Positions 17,926 to 24,660 are shown, counted from the stretch's first letter. The stretch: DNA of 31,609 bases from JACZST01 sp964195155 (GCA_964195155.1 CAXMOP010000075.1:1-31609); one strand, 5' to 3'. The notes: generated by a model from the sequence alone, not told the origin. Made by a program: numbers and translations.

Positions 17926-17943
17926 CTCGCGACTCGCGACTCA
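17926..17943. repeat. Heptamer repeat abutting the BMC-T stop codon
   Basis: On the minus strand TGAGTCGCGAGTCG starts with the TGA stop of the BMC-T gene. The same 14 bases start with the TGA stop of murJ at 27063. Confidence 0.65.
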
Positions 17944-18567
17944 ACCTTCTCTTCCATCCAAACCTTCGAGCGCCGCCACCGCGGCACGCCAGCCGACGTC
18001 GATGTCGGCCTCCTCGCCACCGAGATAGATGCGACCGAGCGATCCGAATGCACGGACCTCGAGAATGTTGATCTCCGCTGCCTTCTCCGCCTCATTGGCA
18101 GCCAGGGCTGCATATGCGGCGGGTTCGCACTCCAGGACGTACAGGGTCTGGCCCGGGATGATCAGTTGCCCATGGCGGGTGCGGTTGATCAGCTGGGCAT
18201 GATGGTCGTCGAGGCGCCTGACGATCTGAGACGAGAGAATCTTCGGCTTGAGCCGGTCCTCCTCTTTGTGGTCTACCGATTCCAGGATCGCCTCCCCGGC
18301 GGCTCTCGTCTCCGCCTGGTCCGGCGAGTGGACTTCGAGGAGCCCGTAGTACCGCTCGATGATCTGCATCCCGGGTTTGACGTTGGTCGCCTTCAGGGCA
18401 ACGTCGGTGACGGCGTTGATCTCGATACCCGGCGACACCTCGACGAACAGCGACGCCTCACCCGCCAGCGGGAGGAACCCCTGAGCGATCGTGCCGAGGA
18501 ACGCGGCGTATTGCGGCTGGAGCGAGTCCAGGAACGCATAGGAGCGGATCTCAATACCTGTCGCCAC
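17941..18567 (-). CDS. BMC-T trimeric shell protein of the actinobacterial RMM/SPU type
   Basis: A 208-residue shell protein with two BMC-fold halves. It begins GIEIRSYAFLDSLQPQYAAF and contains SPGIEINAVTDVALKATNV, ERYYGLLEVHSPDQ, INRTRHGQLIIPGQTLYVLE and GSLGRIYLGGEEAD. From memory this pattern is close to the trimeric shell protein MSM0275 of mycobacterial microcompartments. GTG 18567 has AAGGAG 7 bases upstream and lies inside the end of deoC (17-base overlap). It probably forms pseudohexameric facets. The stop codon is the first base triplet of a TGAGTCGCGAGTCG repeat, so the repeat block begins exactly where the gene ends. Confidence 0.9.
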   Translation of the reverse strand: MATGIEIRSYAFLDSLQPQYAAFLGTIAQGFLPLAGEASLFVEVSPGIEINAVTDVALKATNVKPGMQIIERYYGLLEVHSPDQAETRAAGEAILESVDHKEEDRLKPKILSSQIVRRLDDHHAQLINRTRHGQLIIPGQTLYVLECEPAAYAALAANEAEKAAEINILEVRAFGSLGRIYLGGEEADIDVGWRAAVAALEGLDGREG

Positions 18568-19417
18568 CGTGGTCTCCTTCCGATCCGCCGATGATCTGCA
18601 CCCCGGCCGATGCACCGATTCGCGTTGCTCCCGCGGCAATCATGTCCTCGACTTCTTCGGCCGTCCGAACGCCCCCCGATGCCTTGACGCCCATGTCCGG
18701 CCCGACCGTTTCACGCATCAGGGCAACGTCGAACACGGTGGCGCCCCCACCACCGAAACCGGTGGACGTCTTGACGAAATCGGCCTTTGCTTCCTTGGCG
18801 AGGGCCGAGGCCATGACCTTTTCCTCGTCGGTGAGCTTCGAGGTCTCCAGGATGACCTTGACGATGGCGCTCCCTTCGTGCGCGGCGTCGACCACCTTTT
18901 CGATGTCCCGGCGAACGAAGTCATAGTCGCCGGACTTCAATGCTCCGACGTTGATCACCATGTCCACTTCCCTGGCTCCGTCGCGAAGGGCTCGCCTGGC
19001 CTCCATGGCCTTGATCTCGGGGGTGTTCGCCCCCAGCGGAAAACCAATCACGGCGCAGGTCTTGACCGCTGAGCCGCGGAGTCGCTCGGCGGACCGCTTC
19101 ACCCAGGTGGGGTTTACACAGACCGATGCGAATCCGAACTCCCTCGCCTCGTCTGCGAGCCGATCGATCTCGGCCTCGGTCGCCTCCGGTTTGAGCAGCG
19201 TGTGATCGATGTACCTGGCAACGTCGAGCGGCACATCGGAGGCCACACCGTGAAAGGCGACGCGGTCGGCGCCGTTGGCGACCACCTGGCGCACCGCCTC
19301 CGGGTTGTCGCAAATGTCCGAGTCGGCAGCAATCGCGGCGATCACCTCTCTGGTGATCAGTTCGACGAGCACCTCGCGCTCGATGATGCCGCTATCGCTA
19401 CCAAGCTCGCCGGTCAC
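18551..19417 (-). CDS. deoC: Microcompartment deoxyribose-phosphate aldolase with N-terminal targeting extension
   Basis: A 288-residue DERA-family aldolase, which cleaves 2-deoxyribose-5-phosphate to glyceraldehyde-3-phosphate and acetaldehyde. The Schiff-base Lys216 is in FVKTSTGF, the proton-relay residues are Asp152 (EVDMVINVG) and Lys245 (GVKASGGV), and DHTLLKPEAT is at 71-80. About 60 residues precede the core. Residues 11-30 (IIEREVLVELITREVIAAIA) form an amphipathic helix of encapsulation-peptide type. GTG 19417 overlaps the isomerase stop by 4 bases (GTGA). A longer in-frame start would lie within the isomerase gene. Aldolase plus RpiB-like isomerase is the signature of SPU microcompartments. 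Confidence 0.93.
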   Translation of the reverse strand: MTGELGSDSGIIEREVLVELITREVIAAIAADSDICDNPEAVRQVVANGADRVAFHGVASDVPLDVARYIDHTLLKPEATEAEIDRLADEAREFGFASVCVNPTWVKRSAERLRGSAVKTCAVIGFPLGANTPEIKAMEARRALRDGAREVDMVINVGALKSGDYDFVRRDIEKVVDAAHEGSAIVKVILETSKLTDEEKVMASALAKEAKADFVKTSTGFGGGGATVFDVALMRETVGPDMGVKASGGVRTAEEVEDMIAAGATRIGASAGVQIIGGSEGDHGGDRY

Positions 19418-20001
19418 TGCTGGCTCCGATACAGCCGGTCTATCTCGGTGATCTTTTCGACCCTCCGTTCGTGGCGCCCGCCGCCCCACGGAGTCACCAG
19501 CCACTCCTGGACGATCTGCCAGGCGAGGCTCGGTCCGATGAGGCCCGCGCCGAGGCTCAGCACGTTGGCGTGATTGTGCTCCCTGCTATTCCGTGCGGTC
19601 GACAGGTCGTAGCAAAGGGCGGCCCTGACGCCTGGCACCTTGTTGGCCACCATCGCCGAGCCGATTCCCGCTCCGTCGAACACGATTCCCTCCGAGCAGG
19701 TGCCGTCCGCGACCAACCGGGCCACCTCATGGGCGAAGTCCGGATAGTCCACCGCATCGGTGGAGTCGGTTCCACAGTCGTGGACCTTGTAGCCGGCCTG
19801 TCGGAGCTCGAAGGCGACCTTCTCTTTCAGCGGAAGCCCGCCGTGGTCGGCGCCAACGGCAATGCCTTCGGAAGGAGCATCGGCCGGCTTCTCGTCAGGC
19901 TCAGCGGTCGCAACAGCCCGTTCGTCGCCATCGAGTACGCCGGCCACGATCTCGCGGACGAGGGACCGCACTTCATCGACTCCCGGTGACTGGTCTGGCA
20001 T
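19414..20001 (-). CDS. RpiB-like sugar-phosphate isomerase of the microcompartment, catalytic Cys replaced by Asp
   Basis: A 195-residue protein with an RpiB/LacAB core (about 45-195): GIAVGADHGGLPLKEK, VDYPDFA, EGIVFDGAGIGSAMVANK, REHNHANVLSLGAGLIG. Where RpiB has its catalytic Cys (CGTG/CGSG) this protein has Asp109 (DGAG), and the next position, Thr in E. coli RpiB, is Ala111. Residues 1-22 (MPDQSPGVDEVRSLVREIVA plus GV) make a helix followed by an Ala/Pro/Glu linker, as expected for an encapsulation peptide. ATG 20001 was chosen over 20046 because it starts just before that helix and follows a TAGTAT box by 8 bases. It is the first gene of the operon. It may isomerise a different sugar phosphate. 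Confidence 0.88.
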   Translation of the reverse strand: MPDQSPGVDEVRSLVREIVAGVLDGDERAVATAEPDEKPADAPSEGIAVGADHGGLPLKEKVAFELRQAGYKVHDCGTDSTDAVDYPDFAHEVARLVADGTCSEGIVFDGAGIGSAMVANKVPGVRAALCYDLSTARNSREHNHANVLSLGAGLIGPSLAWQIVQEWLVTPWGGGRHERRVEKITEIDRLYRSQQ

Positions 20002-20009
20002 ACAGCCTG

Positions 20010-20015
20010 ATACTA
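20010..20015 (-). promoter_or_regulatory. Probable -10 box of the microcompartment operon (leaderless)
   Basis: TAGTAT on the minus strand is followed by 8 bases and the ATG at 20001. No clear -35 is seen, which leaves room for an activator. Confidence 0.45.
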
Positions 20016-20053
20016 GGTCCCTGGTCCTCCGGCTCGGCATGGACATACGCCAC

Positions 20054-20059
20054 TACTCT
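20054..20059 (+). promoter_or_regulatory. Probable -10 box of the HTH gene (leaderless)
   Basis: TACTCT is followed by 8 bases and the ATG at 20068. It lies back to back with the microcompartment promoter, the two boxes being 38 bases apart. Confidence 0.45.
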
Positions 20060-20067
20060 GTCGCCTC

Positions 20068-20952
20068 ATGGACGACCGTCGCTGGGAAACCGAAGCGCTA
20101 CGCGCCAGCCGGTCGCGCCAGGGCGGTCGTCCGGCGGTCTCGCAGGATCGGAGGCCGGTTTCCGACGAGCCCACCGTTTGGGTGACCCTCAAGGAAGCTT
20201 CGGATGCAACCGGGATCCCGGTGGGCACGCTCGGTTCCTGGGCTCGCCGCGGCACGGTGGATTCCTATCTCGAAGGCAATGGCGGCCGCACGCTTCGCAT
20301 CGTCGACCTGAACGCGGTTCGCGGCCGGGCACACGATCTGGGTCGGCCACTCGCCCCGGTGCCGATCAGGGTGACGGAGACCGAGCAAAGCGAGGTGGAG
20401 GGGGTCAAGGCGCCTTCGCGACAACGCTCTGACCCCCCTCCCGGTCCTGGCGGACCGAACTCCCCCCTGAGGGGGGAGCAAACGTCGGAGATGATGATCG
20501 TGCCGCTCGACGCCTGGAACAAGATGCTGAATCAGCTCGGCAACCTCCACGAGGCGGGGCAGCAGCTCGGCGACGCCAGGGAACGCGCCGCCAAAGCAGA
20601 AACCGAGGCGATGTTCCTCCGAGAGCGGCTGGCGGAGCTCCGTTCCGTTGCATCCCCCTCGGGTGGAGGTGCCGAGGCGGAGGCCCCCTCTGCGACGGAG
20701 CAGAGCTCCGTCGCGTCTCCCCCGCCAAGCGGGAGAGACGAAGAGCAAGTCGAGCCGAGCGGGGCGGAGGCCCCCTCTGCGACGGAGCAGAGCCCCGTCG
20801 CGTCTCCCCCGCCAGGGGGAGACGAAGGCCAGGTCGAGCCGTGGATGCCTACCCCGGTCGAGTCCGAGCCGGTTGCCGAAGGCCGCGAGACGCCGGCGAC
20901 CGTCAGGCTGTGGCGGTACCTGTCCGACGGCTGGAAATCGCGTAGGCGCTGA
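20068..20952 (+). CDS. Helix-turn-helix (MerR/excisionase-like) protein carrying translated palindromic repeats
   Basis: A 294-residue protein. Residues about 31-90 contain a MerR/excisionase-type helix-turn-helix (VWVTLKEASDATGIPVGTL, GSWARRGTVDSYLE). Residues about 142-193 form a charged coiled coil, probably for dimerisation. The parts between are encoded by repeats: type A at residues 110-139, and two type B copies at about 206-254, which form a 29-codon tandem duplication (PSATEQSSVASPPPSG and PSATEQSPVASPPPGG). All insertions keep frame. The C-terminal 35 residues end in WRYLSDGWKSRRR. It is divergent from the microcompartment operon across 66 bases, so it may control it. It also heads the EamA-ABC-murJ operon. 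Confidence 0.75.
   Translation: MDDRRWETEALRASRSRQGGRPAVSQDRRPVSDEPTVWVTLKEASDATGIPVGTLGSWARRGTVDSYLEGNGGRTLRIVDLNAVRGRAHDLGRPLAPVPIRVTETEQSEVEGVKAPSRQRSDPPPGPGGPNSPLRGEQTSEMMIVPLDAWNKMLNQLGNLHEAGQQLGDARERAAKAETEAMFLRERLAELRSVASPSGGGAEAEAPSATEQSSVASPPPSGRDEEQVEPSGAEAPSATEQSPVASPPPGGDEGQVEPWMPTPVESEPVAEGRETPATVRLWRYLSDGWKSRRR
20397..20482. repeat. Type A multi-hairpin repeat, copy 2, inside a coding sequence
   Basis: This is the reverse orientation of 17679-17760. It has stems AGGGGGTCA/TGACCCCCCT, CGGTCC/GGACCG (20442-20457) and CTCCCCCC/GGGGGGAG (20460-20478). It is translated in frame as residues 110-139 of the HTH protein, between the DNA-binding domain and the coiled coil. Confidence 0.75.
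20684..20743 (+). repeat. Type B two-hairpin repeat, copy 2, inside a coding sequence
   Basis: The first stem is a perfect 10-base pair, GCGACGGAGC/GCTCCGTCGC with loop AGA. The second is CGTCTC/GAGACG with extended pairing. It is translated in frame in the HTH protein. Confidence 0.78.
20771..20827 (+). repeat. Type B two-hairpin repeat, copy 3, tandem with copy 2
   Basis: It starts 87 bases (29 codons) after copy 2 and is nearly identical in the first stem (one mismatch). The second stem CGTCTCCCCC/GGGGGAGACG is perfect. It is read in the same frame as copy 2. Confidence 0.78.
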
Positions 20953-20955
20953 ACG

Positions 20956-21933
20956 GTGTTGACGCGCAGCACACTCTTCGCTTTCGTCGTCGCCGCCGTC
21001 GGCTGGGGGACGGGGGGAATCGCCACCCGCGCCGCCCTTCTCGACGGCGTTGGCGAATGGACGATGGTCACGATTCGCGTGGTGATCGCCGCGCTCCTCG
21101 TTGGAGGACTGCTCCTCGTGCGTGGCGTCCGCACCATCGGTGGAAAGAACCTGCAGATCGGCACGGTCATGGGCTTGCTCAACCTCACCTTTCCTTACGT
21201 CGTATTCACCTTCGCCTACGCCAACGCGTCCGCCGGGTTTGTGGGCCTCTTCGCCGCCCTTATCCCTTTGGCGACGGCCATCTACGCCCACTTCATGTTG
21301 CGCGACGAGCCGCTGACACGGTCAAAGGTGATCGGGCTTTCGGTCGGGTTTGCCGGCGTCATGGTCCTCCTCGCCTCGGGTGACACCGGTCTCGGCGATG
21401 CAGGACGTCCGATGGTTGCTGCGGGTCTGAGCATCGCCGGGGTGGCCACAATTGGTTACGCGGGCGTCTATGCGCGGCGCCACGCCGGCGAGTACGACGC
21501 CACAACGGTGACCGGCGTCCAGTTCGTCGTTGGTGCGCTCCTGCTCATTCCGGCGATGCTCGTCATCGACGGGATCCCCAACGATGTCAGTAATCTCGGT
21601 TGGAGCCTGCTCCTCTATATGGGAATCGCCTCCACGTTCCTGCCCTTCATGATCTTCTACGTCCTATTGCGGACGATCTCGGCCACGAGCGTGTCCCTGA
21701 TCGGCTACCTCGTGCCGCTCGTGGCCCTCGTCGGCGGGATCCTCCTCCTGAACGAGAACCTCGAACTGGGAATCGCCGTGGGCGGGCTGTTGATCTTCGT
21801 TGGGATGTTGCTGACGGACCGGGCGGGACGGCTGGGAGGGCGGCATGGTCATGTCGTAGGAGAGACTCCCTCTGCGGCAGAGGAGGCCTCTGCCGCGTCT
21901 CCCCCGCTAAGCGGGGGAGACCGAAGCCGATGA
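20956..21933 (+). CDS. EamA-family (DMT superfamily) transporter
   Basis: A 325-residue inner-membrane protein with ten predicted hydrophobic helices in two EamA halves. The first has VGWGTGGIATRAALLDG and a glycine-rich FAYANASAGFVGLFAALIP, and the second YMGIASTFLPFMIFYVLLR and SLIGYLVPLVALVGGILLLNE. This superfamily exports amino acids, nucleobases or other metabolites. The substrate cannot be read. GTG 20956 is 3 bases after the HTH gene. The core ends near residue 292, and the last 22 or so residues (PSAAEEASAASPPLSGGDRSR) are encoded by a type B repeat, making a hydrophilic cytoplasmic tail. It overlaps the ABC gene by 4 bases (ATGA). Confidence 0.9.
   Translation: MLTRSTLFAFVVAAVGWGTGGIATRAALLDGVGEWTMVTIRVVIAALLVGGLLLVRGVRTIGGKNLQIGTVMGLLNLTFPYVVFTFAYANASAGFVGLFAALIPLATAIYAHFMLRDEPLTRSKVIGLSVGFAGVMVLLASGDTGLGDAGRPMVAAGLSIAGVATIGYAGVYARRHAGEYDATTVTGVQFVVGALLLIPAMLVIDGIPNDVSNLGWSLLLYMGIASTFLPFMIFYVLLRTISATSVSLIGYLVPLVALVGGILLLNENLELGIAVGGLLIFVGMLLTDRAGRLGGRHGHVVGETPSAAEEASAASPPLSGGDRSR
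21866..21926 (+). repeat. Type B two-hairpin repeat, copy 4, at the EamA/ABC gene junction
   Basis: The first stem GCGGCAGAGG/CCTCTGCCGC (loop AGG) is perfect and differs from copy 2 by three compensated base pairs. The second stem GTCTCCCCCGC/GCGGGGGAGAC is perfect. It encodes the EamA C-terminus, and its GGGGGAG is the only ribosome-site-like sequence before the ABC ATPase ATG at 21930. Confidence 0.8.
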
Positions 21934-22838
21934 CCGACTCGTTGATCTCTGCTCGCGACCTCGGGCACGCCTTCGGCAAGGTCGTCGCCCTACACAGCCT
22001 CAACTTCGACGTGCCGGCCGGCAGGATCGGCCTGGTCGGGGCGAATGGCGCGGGCAAAACCACGTTGATCCGCATCCTGCTCGGCATCCTGTCACCGACC
22101 ACCGGCGGCGCCACAGTGTTCGAGGAAGACGCCACGAGCGAATTCCTGTCGATCCGATCCCGGATCGGTTACATGCCCGAGAACGAGTGCCTGCCCCTTG
22201 ATATGACCGCCGCGGACTTCCTCGTCCACGCTGCCGGCCTTGCCGGGCTCCCGAAGAACGCGGCAAGGCAGCGAGCATCCGAGGTCCTTACGCTCGTTGG
22301 ACTCGACGAGGAGCGCTTCCGGCGCCAGGGCGAGTACTCGACGGGCATGAAGCAACGCGCCAAACTCGCTCAGGCGATCGTCGGCCATCCCGATCTCGTC
22401 TTCCTCGACGAGCCGACCGCGGGCCTCGACCCGGCAGGGCGGGACGACATGCTCGATCTCATTTCCCGGCTCGGTACCTTCGGGATCAACGTGCTCTTCT
22501 CGTCGCACGTTCTGGGGGACATCGAGCGGACGTGCGACTGGGTATTGATGCTCGACGGTGGCACCGTCATCAGGTCGGGGCCGCTCGACCAACTCGTGGA
22601 GGCCGACGTCGCAAGCGTCGAGGTTGTCGGGGATCTAGCAGCGGTGGCGGCGAACCTGCGGACCAGGGGAGCCGAGGTCGAAGTACACGGCCATCGCTTG
22701 GTCGTCACTGCGGCACAAGCCGACCCGTTCCTATTGATCCGCGACTCCCTGGCAGACACGGGCGCCGGCATGCTGAGCCTCGGGCCGCGAGAGACGACGC
22801 TCGAGGACGTTTTCCTCCGGCAGGGAGGGGCACGATGA
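21930..22838 (+). CDS. ABC transporter ATP-binding protein (first pair)
   Basis: A 302-residue ATPase subunit. Walker A is GANGAGKTT (about 35-43), the Q-loop region contains YMPENECLPL, the signature is YSTGMKQR, Walker B is LVFLDEP followed by the D-loop AGLD, and the switch His is in FSSHVL. A C-terminal extension of about 80 residues is typical of ABC-2-type drug or polymer exporters. ATG 21930 overlaps the EamA stop. The ATG of its permease partner in turn overlaps its own stop, so the two are tightly coupled. The substrate is unknown. Confidence 0.92.
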   Translation: MTDSLISARDLGHAFGKVVALHSLNFDVPAGRIGLVGANGAGKTTLIRILLGILSPTTGGATVFEEDATSEFLSIRSRIGYMPENECLPLDMTAADFLVHAAGLAGLPKNAARQRASEVLTLVGLDEERFRRQGEYSTGMKQRAKLAQAIVGHPDLVFLDEPTAGLDPAGRDDMLDLISRLGTFGINVLFSSHVLGDIERTCDWVLMLDGGTVIRSGPLDQLVEADVASVEVVGDLAAVAANLRTRGAEVEVHGHRLVVTAAQADPFLLIRDSLADTGAGMLSLGPRETTLEDVFLRQGGAR

Positions 22839-23722
22839 GCGACCGCGGGGTCGTCTACGACCTCGGGTATGTCCCATACGACGGTGAGCGGACCGGCCGG
22901 CGCGGGGCCGTGTCCGCAACCTTCCGCGATGGCAACTATCGCGTCCTCGGTATCAAGCGGCGGGCCCGAAAGAAAGTCATGCCGTGGGCGTTGGCCGTCT
23001 TCGCGGTGCTCCCCGCCATCGTATTTGTCGGCTTTGCGTTCCTGCTCTCGACCTTCTCCCCCGACGCGGAATCGCCGTTCGGGAGCCACGCCGACTACTT
23101 CAACCTGACGGGCACCATCGTTCTGCTCTTCGTCGCCCTCGCCGCTCCCGAGTTGCTCATCCCCGATCGGCGCGAGGGTGTGCTGTCGATCTACTCATCC
23201 CGGCCGATGCGTCCGGACGACTATGTCGCGGCACGGTTCGCTGCGCTGCTCACCGTTGTGGCCGGCTTCCTGCTGATCCCGCAGACGCTCATGTACATCG
23301 GGTTCGCCGCGCTCGACGCCGACGGATTCTTCAACGCCCTATGGTCCAACGCTGGAGACATCGCGAAGATTCTGGCCTCCACCGCGGTCTACGCCATCGG
23401 GTACGCCCCGCTTGCACTGCTGTTCGCCACCCTGTCCAACCGCAAGTCGGCGGCCACAGGTCTTTACCTCGGGACGCTGATCGTCGGCACGATCCTGGGC
23501 GCAATCCTGTTCGAGGAAACACTGCTGTCCGGTCGCGAGTACGCCGCCATGCTCGCGGTCGGCGAGCTCCCCACCCACGTCAATGACTGGATCTGGGGTT
23601 CTGCGAGCACCGCTCCCATGGCGACCGCAGGGTTTGACCCCTGGGTTTCGTTTTCGGTGATGATCGTGATTGCGGTCGTTTCGACGGTGATCGTGATCTG
23701 GCGCTACCGGAGTCAGATGTGA
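22835..23722 (+). CDS. ABC-2-type transporter permease (first pair)
   Basis: A 295-residue membrane protein with six predicted helices. The first is near residues 49-72 (WALAVFAVLPAIVFVGFAFLL). Others include TGTIVLLFVALAAPELLI, LTVVAGFLLIPQTLMYIGF, VYAIGYAPLALLFATL, LGTLIVGTILGAILF and VSFSVMIVIAVVSTVIVIW. The soluble N-terminus (YDLGYVPYDGERTGRRGAV) is common in actinobacterial exporters. GGGAGGGG precedes the ATG, and the gene overlaps both neighbours by 4 bases. It pairs with the upstream ATPase. Confidence 0.85.
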   Translation: MSDRGVVYDLGYVPYDGERTGRRGAVSATFRDGNYRVLGIKRRARKKVMPWALAVFAVLPAIVFVGFAFLLSTFSPDAESPFGSHADYFNLTGTIVLLFVALAAPELLIPDRREGVLSIYSSRPMRPDDYVAARFAALLTVVAGFLLIPQTLMYIGFAALDADGFFNALWSNAGDIAKILASTAVYAIGYAPLALLFATLSNRKSAATGLYLGTLIVGTILGAILFEETLLSGREYAAMLAVGELPTHVNDWIWGSASTAPMATAGFDPWVSFSVMIVIAVVSTVIVIWRYRSQM

Positions 23723-24660
23723 CCGACAACCCGGCGTTTGTTGACGATCCGACCGTCGAGGTCACCGGGGTATCGAAATGGTTCGGGCCGAAGGTGGCGG
23801 TGTCGAAGCTGAGCTGCTCGTTCGGGCCGGGAGTAACCGGCTTGCTCGGTCCAAACGGAGCTGGGAAGACGACGATGCTGCGCATGCTCACCGGCCTCCT
23901 CAGGCCATCCGAGGGTGAGATCAGCGTGCTGGGCGTTTGGCCACGCGCCAAACCGTCGGTCTACTCCGACATCGGCCTCGTCCCAGAGGAGAGCGCGGTC
24001 TACACCCACATGACCGGCCGCGACTACGTCAAATACGCAGCGGTCCTTTCCGGAATCGACCAGCCACGGGCGGCAGCAGACCGGGCGATCCAGACCGTGG
24101 CACTCGAGGATGCCGCCGATCGCAAACTGGAGGGCTACTCGAAAGGGATGCGTCAGCGAGCCAAGGTGGCGGCGGCGCTGGTGGCCGATCCGCAGATCCT
24201 CGTCCTCGACGAACCGCTCAACGGCACCGACCCGGTGCAGCGGCTTCGCCTCATCGACCTGTTTCGCACCCTCGGCGATGAGGGAAAGACCGTCATCGTC
24301 TCCTCCCACATCCTCGATGAAGTGGACCGGATGTCGGATCGCGTGTTGGCCATCGTCGACGGCCGGCTGGCAGCCGCCGGTGACGTCAGGGCGATCAGGC
24401 GTGCCATGTCCGACATTCCCTACCGCGTGCGGGTCGAGACCAATAGGCCCCGGGAGCTGGCCGCTCGCTTGCTCGAGGATGCGGTCGTGCACGGGGTCGC
24501 GGTCGAAGACGGTGGCCTGATGGTCGAAACCGAGGATCTGTCGGCGCTGGGACGCGGCGTCGCTGCGGCCGCCAAACGCGTCGAGGCGGTTCCGACCGTG
24601 TTCCGTCCGGAAGATGCCTCGCTGGAAAGCGTCTTCCGCTACCTGATTGGTCGCCGATGA
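23719..24660 (+). CDS. ABC transporter ATP-binding protein (second pair)
   Basis: A 313-residue ATPase subunit. Walker A is GPNGAGKTT, the signature YSKGMRQR, Walker B ILVLDEP and the switch His is in VSSHIL. The C-terminal part (about 225-313) is a regulatory or substrate-specific extension with FRPEDASLESVFRYL, common in ABC-2 exporters. GTG 23719 overlaps the first permease stop (GTGA). It resembles the first ATPase in layout but not closely in sequence, so the operon codes for two separate or heteromeric exporters. Confidence 0.92.
   Translation: MTDNPAFVDDPTVEVTGVSKWFGPKVAVSKLSCSFGPGVTGLLGPNGAGKTTMLRMLTGLLRPSEGEISVLGVWPRAKPSVYSDIGLVPEESAVYTHMTGRDYVKYAAVLSGIDQPRAAADRAIQTVALEDAADRKLEGYSKGMRQRAKVAAALVADPQILVLDEPLNGTDPVQRLRLIDLFRTLGDEGKTVIVSSHILDEVDRMSDRVLAIVDGRLAAAGDVRAIRRAMSDIPYRVRVETNRPRELAARLLEDAVVHGVAVEDGGLMVETEDLSALGRGVAAAAKRVEAVPTVFRPEDASLESVFRYLIGRR

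Larger units (their letters stand above)
17456..17940. other. Repeat-filled gap inside the microcompartment operon
   Basis: No gene is supported in these 485 bases. From the BMC-H side it holds a short inverted repeat (CCTGC/GCAGG), nested palindromes at 17552-17574, two copies of TTCTCTTTGCTCCC (near 17603 and 17675), a multi-hairpin repeat (17679-17805), heptamer runs and a second hairpin repeat (17861-17920). It splits the operon into an enzyme part (isomerase, aldolase, BMC-T) and a shell/dehydrogenase part. It may attenuate, stabilise or re-initiate transcription. Confidence 0.6.

Noticed and set aside
17653..17940. Possible CRISPR array because of regular repeats near 17.7-17.9 kb
   Set aside because: The repeats are hairpins and abutting heptamers of different lengths, without unique spacers of equal size and without cas genes.
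20098..21291. Minus-strand frame of 397 codons opposite the HTH and EamA genes
   Set aside because: It is rich in Arg, Asp and Gly from antisense reading of the repeats and of transmembrane codons. The plus-strand genes have recognisable domains.
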